64,000 nt of DNA from positions 1-64,000 of the forward strand of contig JALHMS010000012.1 of the NCBI GenBank assembly GCA_022843925.1, given 5' to 3'. The notes below the pieces were generated by a model. It did not search any database, had not been told where the DNA came from, and was given only the letters and a program-made list of their open reading frames with translations. The stretch is from Burkholderiales bacterium (GTDB lineage Bacteria > Pseudomonadota > Gammaproteobacteria > Burkholderiales > Ga0077523). Below, in pieces: positions 27,504 through 35,083 of this stretch. Made by a program: the position numbers and the translations under genes. Numbering within the stretch: the first letter of the stretch is position 1; the number at the start of each line of letters is the position of its first letter.

Positions 27504-28253
27504 ATGGACTCGCTGCACGTCGTCACCTTCAACATCCACAAGGGGTTCTCGCAGTTGCGCGGTCGCATGGCCGTGCACGAGCTTCGCGAGACGCTGCACG
27601 GGCTCGGCGCCGATCTGGTGTTCCTCCAGGAGGTGCAGGGGCTCTCGCTGCGCCACGCCCGCCGGCACGAGAACTGGCCCGACCGGCCGCAGTACGAGTT
27701 CCTCGCCGATTCGCTCTGGAGCGACTTCGCCTACGGCCGCAACGCCGTGTACGACGAAGGCCACCACGGCAACGCGATCCTTTCGAAGTTTCCGATCTCC
27801 CGGTGGGACAACGAGGACGTCTCCCAATCGCGCTTCGAAAGTCGCGGGCTGCTCCACTGCGAGATCGACGTGCCGGGCTGGCCCCAACCGCTCCACTGCG
27901 TCAACGTGCACCTGGCGCTTCTCGCGATGTGGCGTCGCCGTCAGATCGAACGGCTCAAGGAGCGCATCGATCGCCTCGTGCCGTCGGATGCGCCGCTCAT
28001 CATCGCCGGTGACTTCAACGACTGGACCCGTCGCACCGGCCGCGGCCTGCGGCTGCCGCTCGGACTGACCGAGGTGTTCGAGCACACGTCCGGACGCCCG
28101 GCGCGCAGCTTCCCGGCCATGATGCCGCTGCTCAACCTCGACCGGATCTACACGCGCGGCTTCCGGGTCAAGCTGGCGCACGCCCACCACGGCCGGCATT
28201 CCGCCCGGCTGTCCGATCACGTGGCCCTGTCGGCCCTTCTCGTCCGCGGATGA
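27504..28253 (+). CDS. Endonuclease/exonuclease/phosphatase family protein
   Basis: A 249-residue metal-dependent phosphoesterase of the EEP fold. Motifs are VVTFNIHKGFS (Asn metal ligand), ADLVFLQEVQG (catalytic Glu), HCVNVHLAL, IIAGDFNDW (catalytic Asp/Asn) and LSDHVALSALL (general-base His). No signal peptide is evident. It shares four bases with clsB (ATGA overlap) and the pair is widespread in betaproteobacteria, so it may act in phospholipid metabolism rather than on DNA. Confidence 0.92.
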   Translation: MDSLHVVTFNIHKGFSQLRGRMAVHELRETLHGLGADLVFLQEVQGLSLRHARRHENWPDRPQYEFLADSLWSDFAYGRNAVYDEGHHGNAILSKFPISRWDNEDVSQSRFESRGLLHCEIDVPGWPQPLHCVNVHLALLAMWRRRQIERLKERIDRLVPSDAPLIIAGDFNDWTRRTGRGLRLPLGLTEVFEHTSGRPARSFPAMMPLLNLDRIYTRGFRVKLAHAHHGRHSARLSDHVALSALLVRG

Positions 28254-29416
28254 CCGGATTCACGCAGGGCAACCGCGTGGAGCTGCTCCGGTCGGGCGAC
28301 GAGTACTTTCCGGCCGTGGAGGCGGCCATCGCGGCGGCGCGCTTCGAAGTGCATCTCGAGACCTACATCTTCGCGGACGACCGCACGGGGCGGCGCGTCG
28401 CACGGGTCCTTGCCGAGGCGGCCGGCCGCGGCGTGTCCGTGCGATTGATGGTGGACGGCTTCGGTGCCGACAACCTGCTGCCGTCGCTTCGCGCGATCCT
28501 CGCGCCGGCAGGCGTGCAGGTGCTCGTGTTCCGCCCGGAGCTGGGGCGCTTTCATCTCCGACGGCATCGGTTGCGCCGCCTGCACCGCAAGCTCGTCGTG
28601 ATCGACGGCGAGTTGGGCTTCTGCGGCGGCATCAACGTGATCGACGATCGCGACGGCCGCGATGCCGGCCCGCCGCGCTTCGATTTCGCGGTCCGCGTGC
28701 GCGGTCCGCTGGTGGCCGGCATGCATCGCGCCGTGCAGCGCCTCTGGACGCTCGTCGAACTGACGACGCGCGCCCGTTCGGAAGCCCCGCGCCTCGCCGC
28801 CTCCCCGTCGCCGCCCGTGGCGTTGCCGGGAAGGCGCGCCGCCTTCCTGATCCGCGACAACATCAGCCATCGTCGCGCCATCGAGGAGGCGTATCTCGAT
28901 GCGATCGGCGGCGCGCGACGGGAGGTGTTCATCGCGTGCGCCTACTTCCTGCCCGGACGTCAGTTCCGACGCGCGTTGCGCGACGCCGCCTTGCGGGGAG
29001 TGCGCGTCCGCCTCCTGCTCCAGGGGCTTCCGGAGCATCTGCTTGTGCACCACGCCACCCATGCGCTGTACGGCAGCCTGATCGACGCCGGCATCGAGAT
29101 CCACGAATACACGCTCACCTACCTGCATGCCAAGGTCGCCGTGGTCGACGGGCGATGGTCCACGGTGGGGTCGTCGAACATCGACCCGTTCAGCCTGATG
29201 CTGTCGCGGGAAGCGAACGTGGTCGTCGACGACGAGGGTTTCGCGTCCGAGCTCCGGGCGGCCCTGGAGGCCGGAATCGTCGAGGGGTCCGTCCCGATCG
29301 TGCAGGAGACCTGGGCCCGCAAGCCCTGGACGGCCCGCGTGGCGTCGTGGGTCGCCTTCCAGATCTCGCGCATCCTCATGGGCCTCACCGGTTACGCACG
29401 GGCCGACGACTTGTAG
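28250..29416 (+). CDS. clsB: Cardiolipin synthase B
   Basis: Phospholipase-D superfamily enzyme that makes cardiolipin at the inner membrane. It is 388 residues with two HKD motifs: HRKLVVIDGELGFCGGINVID (about 115–135) and HAKVAVVDGRWSTVGSSNIDP (about 293–313). A hydrophobic, probably membrane-associated helix lies near the C-terminus. There is no N-terminal transmembrane domain, which points to ClsB rather than ClsA. The start overlaps the upstream EEP gene. The dispersed-repeat array of the accessory island begins directly after its stop. Confidence 0.93.
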   Translation: MTGFTQGNRVELLRSGDEYFPAVEAAIAAARFEVHLETYIFADDRTGRRVARVLAEAAGRGVSVRLMVDGFGADNLLPSLRAILAPAGVQVLVFRPELGRFHLRRHRLRRLHRKLVVIDGELGFCGGINVIDDRDGRDAGPPRFDFAVRVRGPLVAGMHRAVQRLWTLVELTTRARSEAPRLAASPSPPVALPGRRAAFLIRDNISHRRAIEEAYLDAIGGARREVFIACAYFLPGRQFRRALRDAALRGVRVRLLLQGLPEHLLVHHATHALYGSLIDAGIEIHEYTLTYLHAKVAVVDGRWSTVGSSNIDPFSLMLSREANVVVDDEGFASELRAALEAGIVEGSVPIVQETWARKPWTARVASWVAFQISRILMGLTGYARADDL

Positions 29417-29431
29417 CGGTAAGCGCCAAGT

Positions 29432-30200
29432 AACGCTTCGACCGGAACCATCGCTTTCGCGGCCATGGGCCGCTCCTACAGAAGCTCGCCCATTTCCGCG
29501 ACGGGTGGTGCGGCACGGGGGATATACAAGGGGTCCTCCCCTTGTTGGTACGCCCTGCGGCCCAGCCGCCGCGGGCCACCGGCCCGAGAGGCGGGCATGG
29601 CCCGCTCCTACAACAGCTCGCCCGTTCACGCGACAGGTGGCGCATCCATCGCCCTGTAGGAGGGGCCCATGGCCCCGAAAGCGGCGGATGCCGTGGAAGC
29701 GCTTCACCCGGAACCATCGCTTTCGCGGGCATGGCCCGCTCCTACAAAATGCTCGCCTATTTCCGCGACGGGTGGCGCATCCACCACCCCTGTAGGAGGG
29801 GCCCATGGCCCCGAAAGCGGTCGATGCAAGGAAGCGCTTCCAAAGCATCCATCGCTTTCGCGGGCATGGCCCGCTCCGACACAAAGCGTGGCCCGTCGCC
29901 AGGATCGGTGGCGCATCCTCGGGGGATATACAAGGGGTCCTCCCCTTGTTGGTACGCCCTGCGGCCCAGCCGCCGCGGGCCACCGGCCCGAGAGGCGGCC
30001 CATGGCCCCGAAAGCGGTCGATGCAAGGAAACGCTTCCAAAGCAACCATCGCTTTCGCGGCCATGGGCCGCTCCTACAGAAGCTCGCCCATTTCCGCGAC
30101 GGGTGGTGCGGCACGGGGGATATACAAGGGGTCCTCCCCTTGTAGGTACGCCCTGCGGCCCAGCCGCCGCGGGCCACCGGCCCGAGAGGCGGTCATGGCC
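29432..30200 (+). repeat. Array of two interleaved dispersed repeats (left edge of island)
   Basis: About 770 bases of non-coding repeats. One family is a pair of facing palindromic units: TGTAGGAGGGGCCCATGG…CGAAAGCGG and its mirror CGCTTTCGCGG(G)CATGG(G)CCCGCTCCTACA, at roughly 29451–29479, 29656–29683, 29718–29745, 29791–29820, 29852–29880 and 30049–30077. The other is a 70–90-base unit that starts GGGGGATATACAAGGGG, contains CCCCTTGTTGGTACGCCC and ends CGGCCCGAGAGGCGG. Copies start near 29517, 29931 and 30116. Open frames here are artefacts of repetition. The same units recur at 7.5, 36.6, 39.8 and 41.2 kb. Confidence 0.9.
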
Positions 30201-30350
30201 CGCGCCTGCGAACGCGCGCCGCTTCCTGCGTGGCGGATCCGCCCTGATCCGCCCCGGTGTCACTTGCCGCATGGCGTGCAATCGCCATACAGTCGCACGA
30301 GAAAAGCGCCGTAGCGCCCACCCCGATCGAACAACAACGAAGACCCGCCC

Positions 30351-32081
30351 ATGACCCGCCTCTTCGCCCTGCTGCTGTCCGGTTGTTTCGCCCTGTGCGT
30401 CGTCACCCCCGCTTCGGCCGAACGCCGTGCGCTGGTGATCGGCAACGACACCTACGCCCACGTGGACCCGCTGAAGAACGCCGTGGCCGACGCCAGGGCA
30501 ATGGCGAAGGCGCTTGAGAAAGTGGGGTTCACCGTGGCGCCGCCAGTGCTGAACGCTGACCGGGAGCGCATGCTCGATGCCATCTCCCGATTCACGGAGA
30601 CGCTGGGCGGAAGCGACGAGGCGGTCGTGTTCTACGGCGGGCACGCCGTCGAGATCAAGGGCGTCAATTACCTGCTGCCGGTGGATATCCGCAGCGACAA
30701 CGAGCGGAGCGTCATCTTCAATGCGGTGCCGCTCAACTACCTGCTCTCTAGCGTGGGGGATCAGCGGCCGAAGTTTTCGTTGATGGTGATCGACGCCTGC
30801 CGGGACAACCCGTTCAAGGGAAGCGGGCGCAACGTCAACAGCCGCGGCCTTGTCCCGGCCGGCGCGGCGGCGGCCGGGCAGATGGTGATCTACTCGGCGA
30901 GCGAGGGTCAGAAGGCGCTGGACCGGCTCGGGCCGAACGATAAGTCGCCCAACGGGGTGTTTACGCGGGTGTTCGTCAAGGCCATCGAGACGGACGGCGT
31001 GCACGTGGCGGAACTGATGGAGCGCGTCAAGGAGGAGGTGCACCGGCTGGCTCGGACTATCGATCACCAGCAATTGCCGGCGTTCTACAACGCCGCGGTC
31101 GGGCGCTACTACTTCAAGGGTGACGGCAACAGCGGCCGCAAGCCGGACGACACGGGGTCTCGCAACGACGAGGACTCGGCCGCCTTCGATGCCGCCAAGG
31201 TGGCAGACAGCGTCGAGGCCTACGAGGCATACCTGGAGGCACTTCCGAACGGCCGATATGTGGCAGCCGCCCGTATCCGTATCGCGGCTTTGCGCAAGGC
31301 CACCGCACCGCCGCCCCCGACCCCGGTGGCGGACCCTTACCCGCCGGGGAAGGAATTCGACGATTGCAGCGGCTGCCCGCGGATGGTGGTGATCCCGGGC
31401 GGGAGTTTCGTGATGGGCTCGCCGTCGGACGAGCCGAATCGCAGGGACGTCGAGGGCCCGCAGCGCACGGTGCAGGTGGGCAAGTTCGCGCTGGGGAAGA
31501 CGGAGGTGACGCGCGGCGAGTTCCGGCGGTTCGTGCGGGATACGGGGCGGTCCGTGAGCGGGTGCTACGAATACGACGGCAAGGAGTGGAAGCTGGATTC
31601 CGGGAAGAGCTGGGAGAGCCCCGGCTACGACCAGACTGACGACCACCCGGTGGTGTGCGTGGACTGGAACGACGCGCAGGCATACGCGCAGTGGATCTCG
31701 CGAAAGAGCGGGCAGACGTATCGGCTGGCGAGCGAGGCGGAGTGGGAGTACGCGGCGCGGGCGGGTGGCCGGGGCGTGCGGCACTGGGGCAATGGGGAGA
31801 GTGAAGCGTGCCGATATGCGAACGTGGCGGATCAGGCGGGGAAGCGAAAATTCAACTGGGGACCACCATTGTTCGAGTGCGACGACGGGTACCCGGCGAC
31901 GGCGCCGGTCGGTAGCTACCGACCGAACGATTTCGGCCTGTACGACATGATGGGCAACGTGTGGGAGTGGACGGACGACTGCTGGAACGAGAGCTACCGC
32001 GGCGCGCCGTCGGGCGGGAGCGCGTGGACGAGCGGGAATTGTTCCCGGCGCGTGGTGCGCGGCGGTGCCTGGGACTACTAA
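30351..32081 (+). CDS. DGR target: secreted caspase-like–FGE-sulfatase fusion, cut short by a stop in the variable repeat
   Basis: Predicted exported protein, 576 residues as it stands. A signal peptide (about 1–23, ending TPASA) leads to a caspase-like C14 domain with catalytic His in VVFYGGHAVEI and Cys in VIDACRDNP. A helical linker with a repeat-like segment (about 275–320) and a proline-rich stretch follow. The C-terminal domain is a formylglycine-generating-enzyme/C-type-lectin fold (MVVIPGGSFVMGS onward, GLYDMMGNVWEWTDDCW). Such FGE folds are common DGR targets. The frame stops at TAA 32079–32081, inside the variable repeat. Reading through would add 30 residues, ending GTANRNNNSDFRLARTLP at 32174. 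The template repeat has AAA at that codon. The start lacks a strong ribosome site. Confidence 0.88.
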   Translation: MTRLFALLLSGCFALCVVTPASAERRALVIGNDTYAHVDPLKNAVADARAMAKALEKVGFTVAPPVLNADRERMLDAISRFTETLGGSDEAVVFYGGHAVEIKGVNYLLPVDIRSDNERSVIFNAVPLNYLLSSVGDQRPKFSLMVIDACRDNPFKGSGRNVNSRGLVPAGAAAAGQMVIYSASEGQKALDRLGPNDKSPNGVFTRVFVKAIETDGVHVAELMERVKEEVHRLARTIDHQQLPAFYNAAVGRYYFKGDGNSGRKPDDTGSRNDEDSAAFDAAKVADSVEAYEAYLEALPNGRYVAAARIRIAALRKATAPPPPTPVADPYPPGKEFDDCSGCPRMVVIPGGSFVMGSPSDEPNRRDVEGPQRTVQVGKFALGKTEVTRGEFRRFVRDTGRSVSGCYEYDGKEWKLDSGKSWESPGYDQTDDHPVVCVDWNDAQAYAQWISRKSGQTYRLASEAEWEYAARAGGRGVRHWGNGESEACRYANVADQAGKRKFNWGPPLFECDDGYPATAPVGSYRPNDFGLYDMMGNVWEWTDDCWNESYRGAPSGGSAWTSGNCSRRVVRGGAWDY

Positions 32082-32161
32082 CCCGCCATCGTGCGCTCCG
32101 CCATCCGCAAATGGAACGGAACCGCGAATCGCAACAACAACTCCGATTTCCGTCTCGCCAG
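32042..32161 (+). repeat. DGR variable repeat (VR)
   Basis: The 120 bases align without gaps to the template repeat at 33793–33912 and differ at eight positions. Seven differences fall on template adenines: one A to G (32073) and six A to T (32076, 32079, 32089, 32104, 32129, 32142). The eighth, at 32146, is A where the template has G. In the target frame the changes read N-D, N-Y, K-stop, N-I, N-I, K-N, T-S and G-D. Adenine-specific change between VR and TR is the hallmark of mutagenic retrohoming. The first 31 bases contain no A in TR and are identical in both. Confidence 0.95.
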
Positions 32162-32164
32162 GAC

Positions 32165-32183
32165 GCTGCCGTGAAACGGCAGC
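32165..32183 (+). promoter_or_regulatory. DGR target-site hairpin
   Basis: GCTGCCGT (32165–32172) pairs perfectly with ACGGCAGC (32176–32183) around GAA. It begins three bases after the VR. In characterised DGRs a GC-rich hairpin with an 8-bp stem and a GA-rich loop sits just past the VR and marks the target for homing. No such hairpin follows the TR, as expected for a target-only signal. Confidence 0.8.
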
Positions 32184-32254
32184 TTGGTCCTCGGGCCCCC
32201 TTACCCCTTTACCCCTGAACCGGGGACGTGTTCCGGGCGCCGCGCCCGGGTGTT

Positions 32255-32278
32255 CCGCCGACCGCCTGCGGTCGGCGG
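32255..32278 (+). other. Strong hairpin between target gene and avd
   Basis: CCGCCGACCGC (32255–32265) pairs with GCGGTCGGCGG (32268–32278) around two bases. A smaller hairpin, CCGGGCG/CGCCCGG, lies at 32233–32249. Neither has a T run. They may stabilise mRNA ends or reduce readthrough from the target gene into avd. Confidence 0.5.
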
Positions 32279-32309
32279 CGAAACGGGAATTTCATGAAGG
32301 GAGGTGACC

Positions 32310-32690
32310 ATGGCCGACGCGACGCCGGCGCGGGCGCAGCGGCGGGTGAGCCCGGCGCTGGAGAAGGCATTCCAGTTCGTGACGTGGCTCATTCCGACCG
32401 TGGAGGGCTTCCCCCGCAGCCAGAAGTTCCTGCTCGGGGACCGCATCCAGGGCGCGGCGCTGGATCTGCTGGAAACCCTGGTGGAGGCCACCTACACCCG
32501 CGAGTCCCGACCGCTGCTGCGGCGCGCGAACCTGCTGCTGGAACGGCTGCGCGTACTCGCGCGCCTCGCCAAGGAACTGAAGCTGCTGGACCTGCGACGC
32601 TACGAGTTTCTGGCCCGGGGCGTGGACGACATCGGGCGGATGGTGGGCGGATGGATGCGCGGTAGCGTTGGCGAGGGCACCGCAGGATGA
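32310..32690 (+). CDS. avd: DGR accessory variability determinant (Avd)
   Basis: A 126-residue basic, helical protein with the size and pattern of the Avd four-helix bundle, which forms a pentamer that binds the DGR reverse transcriptase and template RNA. Typical segments are ALEKAFQFVTWLIPTVEGFPRSQKF, DRIQGAALDLLETLVEATY and LDLRRYEFLARGVDDIGRMVGGWM. The ATG at 32310 follows AAGGGAGGTGACC, an excellent ribosome site. A GTG six bases earlier lies inside that site and is unlikely. Its TGA overlaps the reverse transcriptase ATG (ATGA). Confidence 0.92.
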   Translation: MADATPARAQRRVSPALEKAFQFVTWLIPTVEGFPRSQKFLLGDRIQGAALDLLETLVEATYTRESRPLLRRANLLLERLRVLARLAKELKLLDLRRYEFLARGVDDIGRMVGGWMRGSVGEGTAG

Positions 32691-33784
32691 GCGCATCGGA
32701 GGCCGCAACGATGTTCGACCGCATGGCGAACTTTCAGGCGCTGCACGCCGCCGCGATGCGCGCAGCCCGGGGCAAGCGCAGCAAGCCCGGCGTCGCGAAC
32801 TTCCTGGCCTCGCTGGAGCGCAACCTGCTGCGACTGGAACGGCAGCTCCAGTCCGGCACATGGCGGCCCGGCCCGTACACGGTGATCGAGGTACGCGACC
32901 CCAAGCCCCGGCAGGTATCGGCAGCGCCCTTCGCCGACCGCGTTGTGCACCACGCGCTGTGTGCCGTGGTGGAGCCGCTGTTCGAGCGGGGCTTCATCCA
33001 CGACAGCTACGCCAATCGCCTCGGCAAGGGGACCCACCGGGCGGTGGCGCGCTACGAACACTATCGCGACCGCCACCGCCATGTCCTGCGCTGGGACATC
33101 TTCCGGTTCTTCCCGTCGATCGATCACGCCATCCTGAAGGAGCGGTTGCGCCGGCGGGTCGGGTGCCCGCGCACGCTCGACCTCCTGGACGCGATCATCG
33201 ACGGTTCCAATCGGCAGGAACCGGTACATCGCTACTTCGCGGGCGACGACCTGTTCACCCCGTACGAGCGCCGACGCGGATTGCCCATCGGCAACCTGAC
33301 CAGCCAGTTCTTCGCCAACGTATACCTCGATGGGGTGGACCACTACGTCAAGGAGGTACTGCGGGCGCCAGGGTATGTGCGCTACGTGGACGACGGGGCG
33401 CTGTTCCACGACGACCCCGCGGTGCTGGCGGCGTGGCGCCAGGCGCTGGACGAACGCTTCGGGCGCCTGCGCCTGCTCGCGCATCCGCGCAAGACGGGCA
33501 TTCATCCGACCATGGCGCCCGCGACCTTCCTGGGGTTCGAACTCCACGCGGGTGGCCGGCGGCGTCTGCCCGACGACAACGTGCGTCGGTTCCGGCACCG
33601 CCTGCGCGGTTTGCGCGACCGCTGGCGGCATGGCACCGTGGAGAAGGCGGAAGTGCAGCAGAAGATTCAGGCGTGGCTGGCGCATGCGTCCCACGCCCAC
33701 ACGTGGCGATTGCGCCATGCGATCTTTCGTGACGGGTGGTTCGATCCGGCCTGGCCGGACGGGCGCCCCGTCGCGGGGGCCTGA
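32687..33784 (+). CDS. DGR reverse transcriptase
   Basis: A 365-residue group-II-intron-like reverse transcriptase that copies the template RNA with errors at adenines. Motifs in order: QVSAAPFADRVVHHALC (motif 2 region), HVLRWDIFRFFPSIDH with catalytic Asp, RRGLPIGNLTSQFFANVYLD (motif 4, where the IGNLTSQ form is typical of DGR enzymes and linked to low fidelity), YVRYVDDGALFHDD with the catalytic YVDD, AHPRKTGIHP and TFLGFELH. No maturase or endonuclease domain is present. It overlaps avd by four bases. The template repeat starts nine bases after its stop codon. Confidence 0.95.
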   Translation: MSASEAATMFDRMANFQALHAAAMRAARGKRSKPGVANFLASLERNLLRLERQLQSGTWRPGPYTVIEVRDPKPRQVSAAPFADRVVHHALCAVVEPLFERGFIHDSYANRLGKGTHRAVARYEHYRDRHRHVLRWDIFRFFPSIDHAILKERLRRRVGCPRTLDLLDAIIDGSNRQEPVHRYFAGDDLFTPYERRRGLPIGNLTSQFFANVYLDGVDHYVKEVLRAPGYVRYVDDGALFHDDPAVLAAWRQALDERFGRLRLLAHPRKTGIHPTMAPATFLGFELHAGGRRRLPDDNVRRFRHRLRGLRDRWRHGTVEKAEVQQKIQAWLAHASHAHTWRLRHAIFRDGWFDPAWPDGRPVAGA

Positions 33785-33792
33785 CCGGCGTC

Positions 33793-33912
33793 TTCCCGGC
33801 GCGTGGTGCGCGGCGGTGCCTGGAACAACAAACCCGCCAACGTGCGCTCCGCCAACCGCAAATGGAACGGAACCGCGAAACGCAACAACAACACCGGTTT
33901 CCGTCTCGCCAG
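33793..33912 (+). repeat. DGR template repeat (TR)
   Basis: A 120-base intact template for the variable repeat at 32042–32161. It contains 29 adenines, all but one in the part starting at 33824. In the target frame it would encode the FGE ending WNNKPANVRSANRKW, then NNNTGFRLAS. Most codons are AAC, which cannot mutate to stop at A. There are three AAA codons (33830–33832, 33860–33862, 33878–33880) that can become TAA. The first of them is the one that did so in the VR. Confidence 0.95.
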
Positions 33913-33996
33913 TACGCCCGGCGCCCGAGCCGCGGGTTTCACGGACCCCGCGGGTGCGTGACGGAGCGTCCAACGCCGGCCAGGGTGAGTGCAGGG

Positions 33997-34039
33997 CCCG
34001 GCCACCGTCCCGGCTCCGCGAGGGGCGACGGTGGCCGGG
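33997..34039 (+). terminator. Long hairpin downstream of the template repeat
   Basis: CCCGGCCACCGTC (33997–34009) pairs perfectly over 13 bases with GACGGTGGCCGGG (34027–34039), with a 17-nt loop. There is no T run. It is a candidate 3' end of the DGR transcript, or a structural part of the template RNA. Confidence 0.55.
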
Positions 34040-34118
34040 GTTGGCTTCGTCGTGCACGTTGGTGCGGGGACCGGGTGTCGTCAGGGGAGTCGGTCGGGGT
34101 CTCGGCCACACCCGCTCT

Positions 34119-34286
34119 CCAGGAGCCTGTCGGACTTGCGATGATTCGGCGGCAACGGTGGGAGAGCGGTCCATATCCCGCAGCTTTCTCCTCACCTATT
34201 CCCGATACGTTCGTCGAAATCATCGAAATCTGTCCTCGCCCTCCCTCCGTTTCGCTATCGAACACCCAAGTCCGACAGGCTCCTGG
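34119..34286. mobile_element. MITE-like element with 19-bp perfect terminal inverted repeats
   Basis: CCAGGAGCCTGTCGGACTT at 34119–34137 is exactly repeated in inverted orientation at 34268–34286. The 168-base element has no coding capacity. Its interior is less GC-rich than the surroundings. No target-site duplication is obvious. The ends look like those of a full insertion sequence whose transposase would act in trans, but I see no transposase in the window. Confidence 0.72.
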
Positions 34287-34359
34287 GCGGGCGGCGATTG
34301 CCGATCGCAGGTTGACCAACTAGAATGACCAACATCGAATGTCGCAGGCAAGCCCGATC

Positions 34360-34587
34360 ATGAAGCAGGTCAACATCGCCGAAGCCAAGGCACAACTGTC
34401 CGACCTGGTGAATCGCGCACTGGCGGGGGAGGAGGTCATCATCGCCCGCGACAGCAAGCCTCTGGTGAAGCTGGTTGCGCTGGCCGGCGACGCGACAGCG
34501 CCGCGCAAGCCCGGCTCTGCCAGGGGCGCGGTGGTCATGGCGCCCGACTTCGACGCACCGCTCGACGATTTCGCGGCCTACCGGTGA
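34360..34587 (+). CDS. Antitoxin, Phd/YefM family
   Basis: A 75-residue antitoxin. The N-terminal dimerisation and DNA-binding part, MKQVNIAEAKAQLSDLVNRA followed by LAGEEVIIARDSKPLVKLV, is classic Phd/YefM. The acidic tail DFDAPLDDFAAYR is of the kind that wraps the toxin. An in-frame ATG at 34339 would add seven residues, but family members start at the later one. Its TGA overlaps the toxin start (GTGA). The pair probably represses its own promoter, just after the MITE-like element. Confidence 0.92.
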   Translation: MKQVNIAEAKAQLSDLVNRALAGEEVIIARDSKPLVKLVALAGDATAPRKPGSARGAVVMAPDFDAPLDDFAAYR

Positions 34588-34976
34588 GGTCCGTGCGGGT
34601 CCTCCTGGATTCTCACGCGTTCCTGTGGTGGTGTTCGGACGACCCGCGCCTTCCGCCCCGGATACGCCGGGCCATCACGGCACATTCGACGGCGTGCTGG
34701 CTGAGCCACGCGAGCGTGTGGGAGTTGGCCATCAAGGTGTCTCTGGGCAAGCTGAAACTCGGGCAATCCGTCGACGCATTCGTGCGGGAGCAGTGTGAAC
34801 TCAACGCCTTTCAGCTTCTGCCCATCGAGTTCCGTCATCTGTGCCGCGTCGAGAGGCTCGACTGGCATCACCGGGACCCGTTCGACCGGCTGCTGGTTGC
34901 GCAGGCCCTGATCGAGGACATGGCACTGGCGACCGTCGATCGCGACATGGCGCGCTATGGCGTGTCGGTACTATGA
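34584..34976 (+). CDS. PIN-domain toxin, VapC type
   Basis: A 130-residue PIN ribonuclease. Motifs are LLDSHAFLWW with the first acidic residue, SHASVWELAIKVSLGKL (Glu), RDPFDRLLVAQAL (Asp) and ATVDRDMARYG (last Asp). These form the four-acid metal site. The start is GTG at 34584, overlapping the antitoxin stop; a GTG at 34593 is a shorter option. It is expected to cleave RNA when released by its antitoxin. Confidence 0.92.
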   Translation: MRSVRVLLDSHAFLWWCSDDPRLPPRIRRAITAHSTACWLSHASVWELAIKVSLGKLKLGQSVDAFVREQCELNAFQLLPIEFRHLCRVERLDWHHRDPFDRLLVAQALIEDMALATVDRDMARYGVSVL

Positions 34977-34992
34977 CCGGGTGCCCGCGCCC

Positions 34993-35047
34993 ACGCGTCC
35001 CCAAACGCGTCCCCCACGCGTCCCCCACGCGTCCCCCACGCGTCCCT
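34993..35047 (+). repeat. Tandem 11-bp repeats
   Basis: Five units of ACGCGTCCCCC, the first two slightly varied (ACGCGTCCCCAA, then exact copies, the last ending CCCT). They sit between the toxin gene and the DUF4384-like gene, directly ahead of its ribosome site. Each unit contains ACGCGT. Copy number could vary by slippage. Confidence 0.9.
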
Positions 35048-35083
35048 ATGGTCCCGCGGGTTCAAGAATTGGAGGAGACGAGG

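Noticed and set aside
29432-30200. Possible CRISPR array
   Set aside because: Repeats vary in length, spacing and orientation, the spacers are themselves repeats, and no cas genes are present.
29432-30354. Several open frames (96–270 codons) within the repeat array, also at 36.4–37.1 kb
   Set aside because: Their sequence is the translated repeat (phrases such as GPLLQ and RGPPLVGTP recur) and they appear in every frame and strand.
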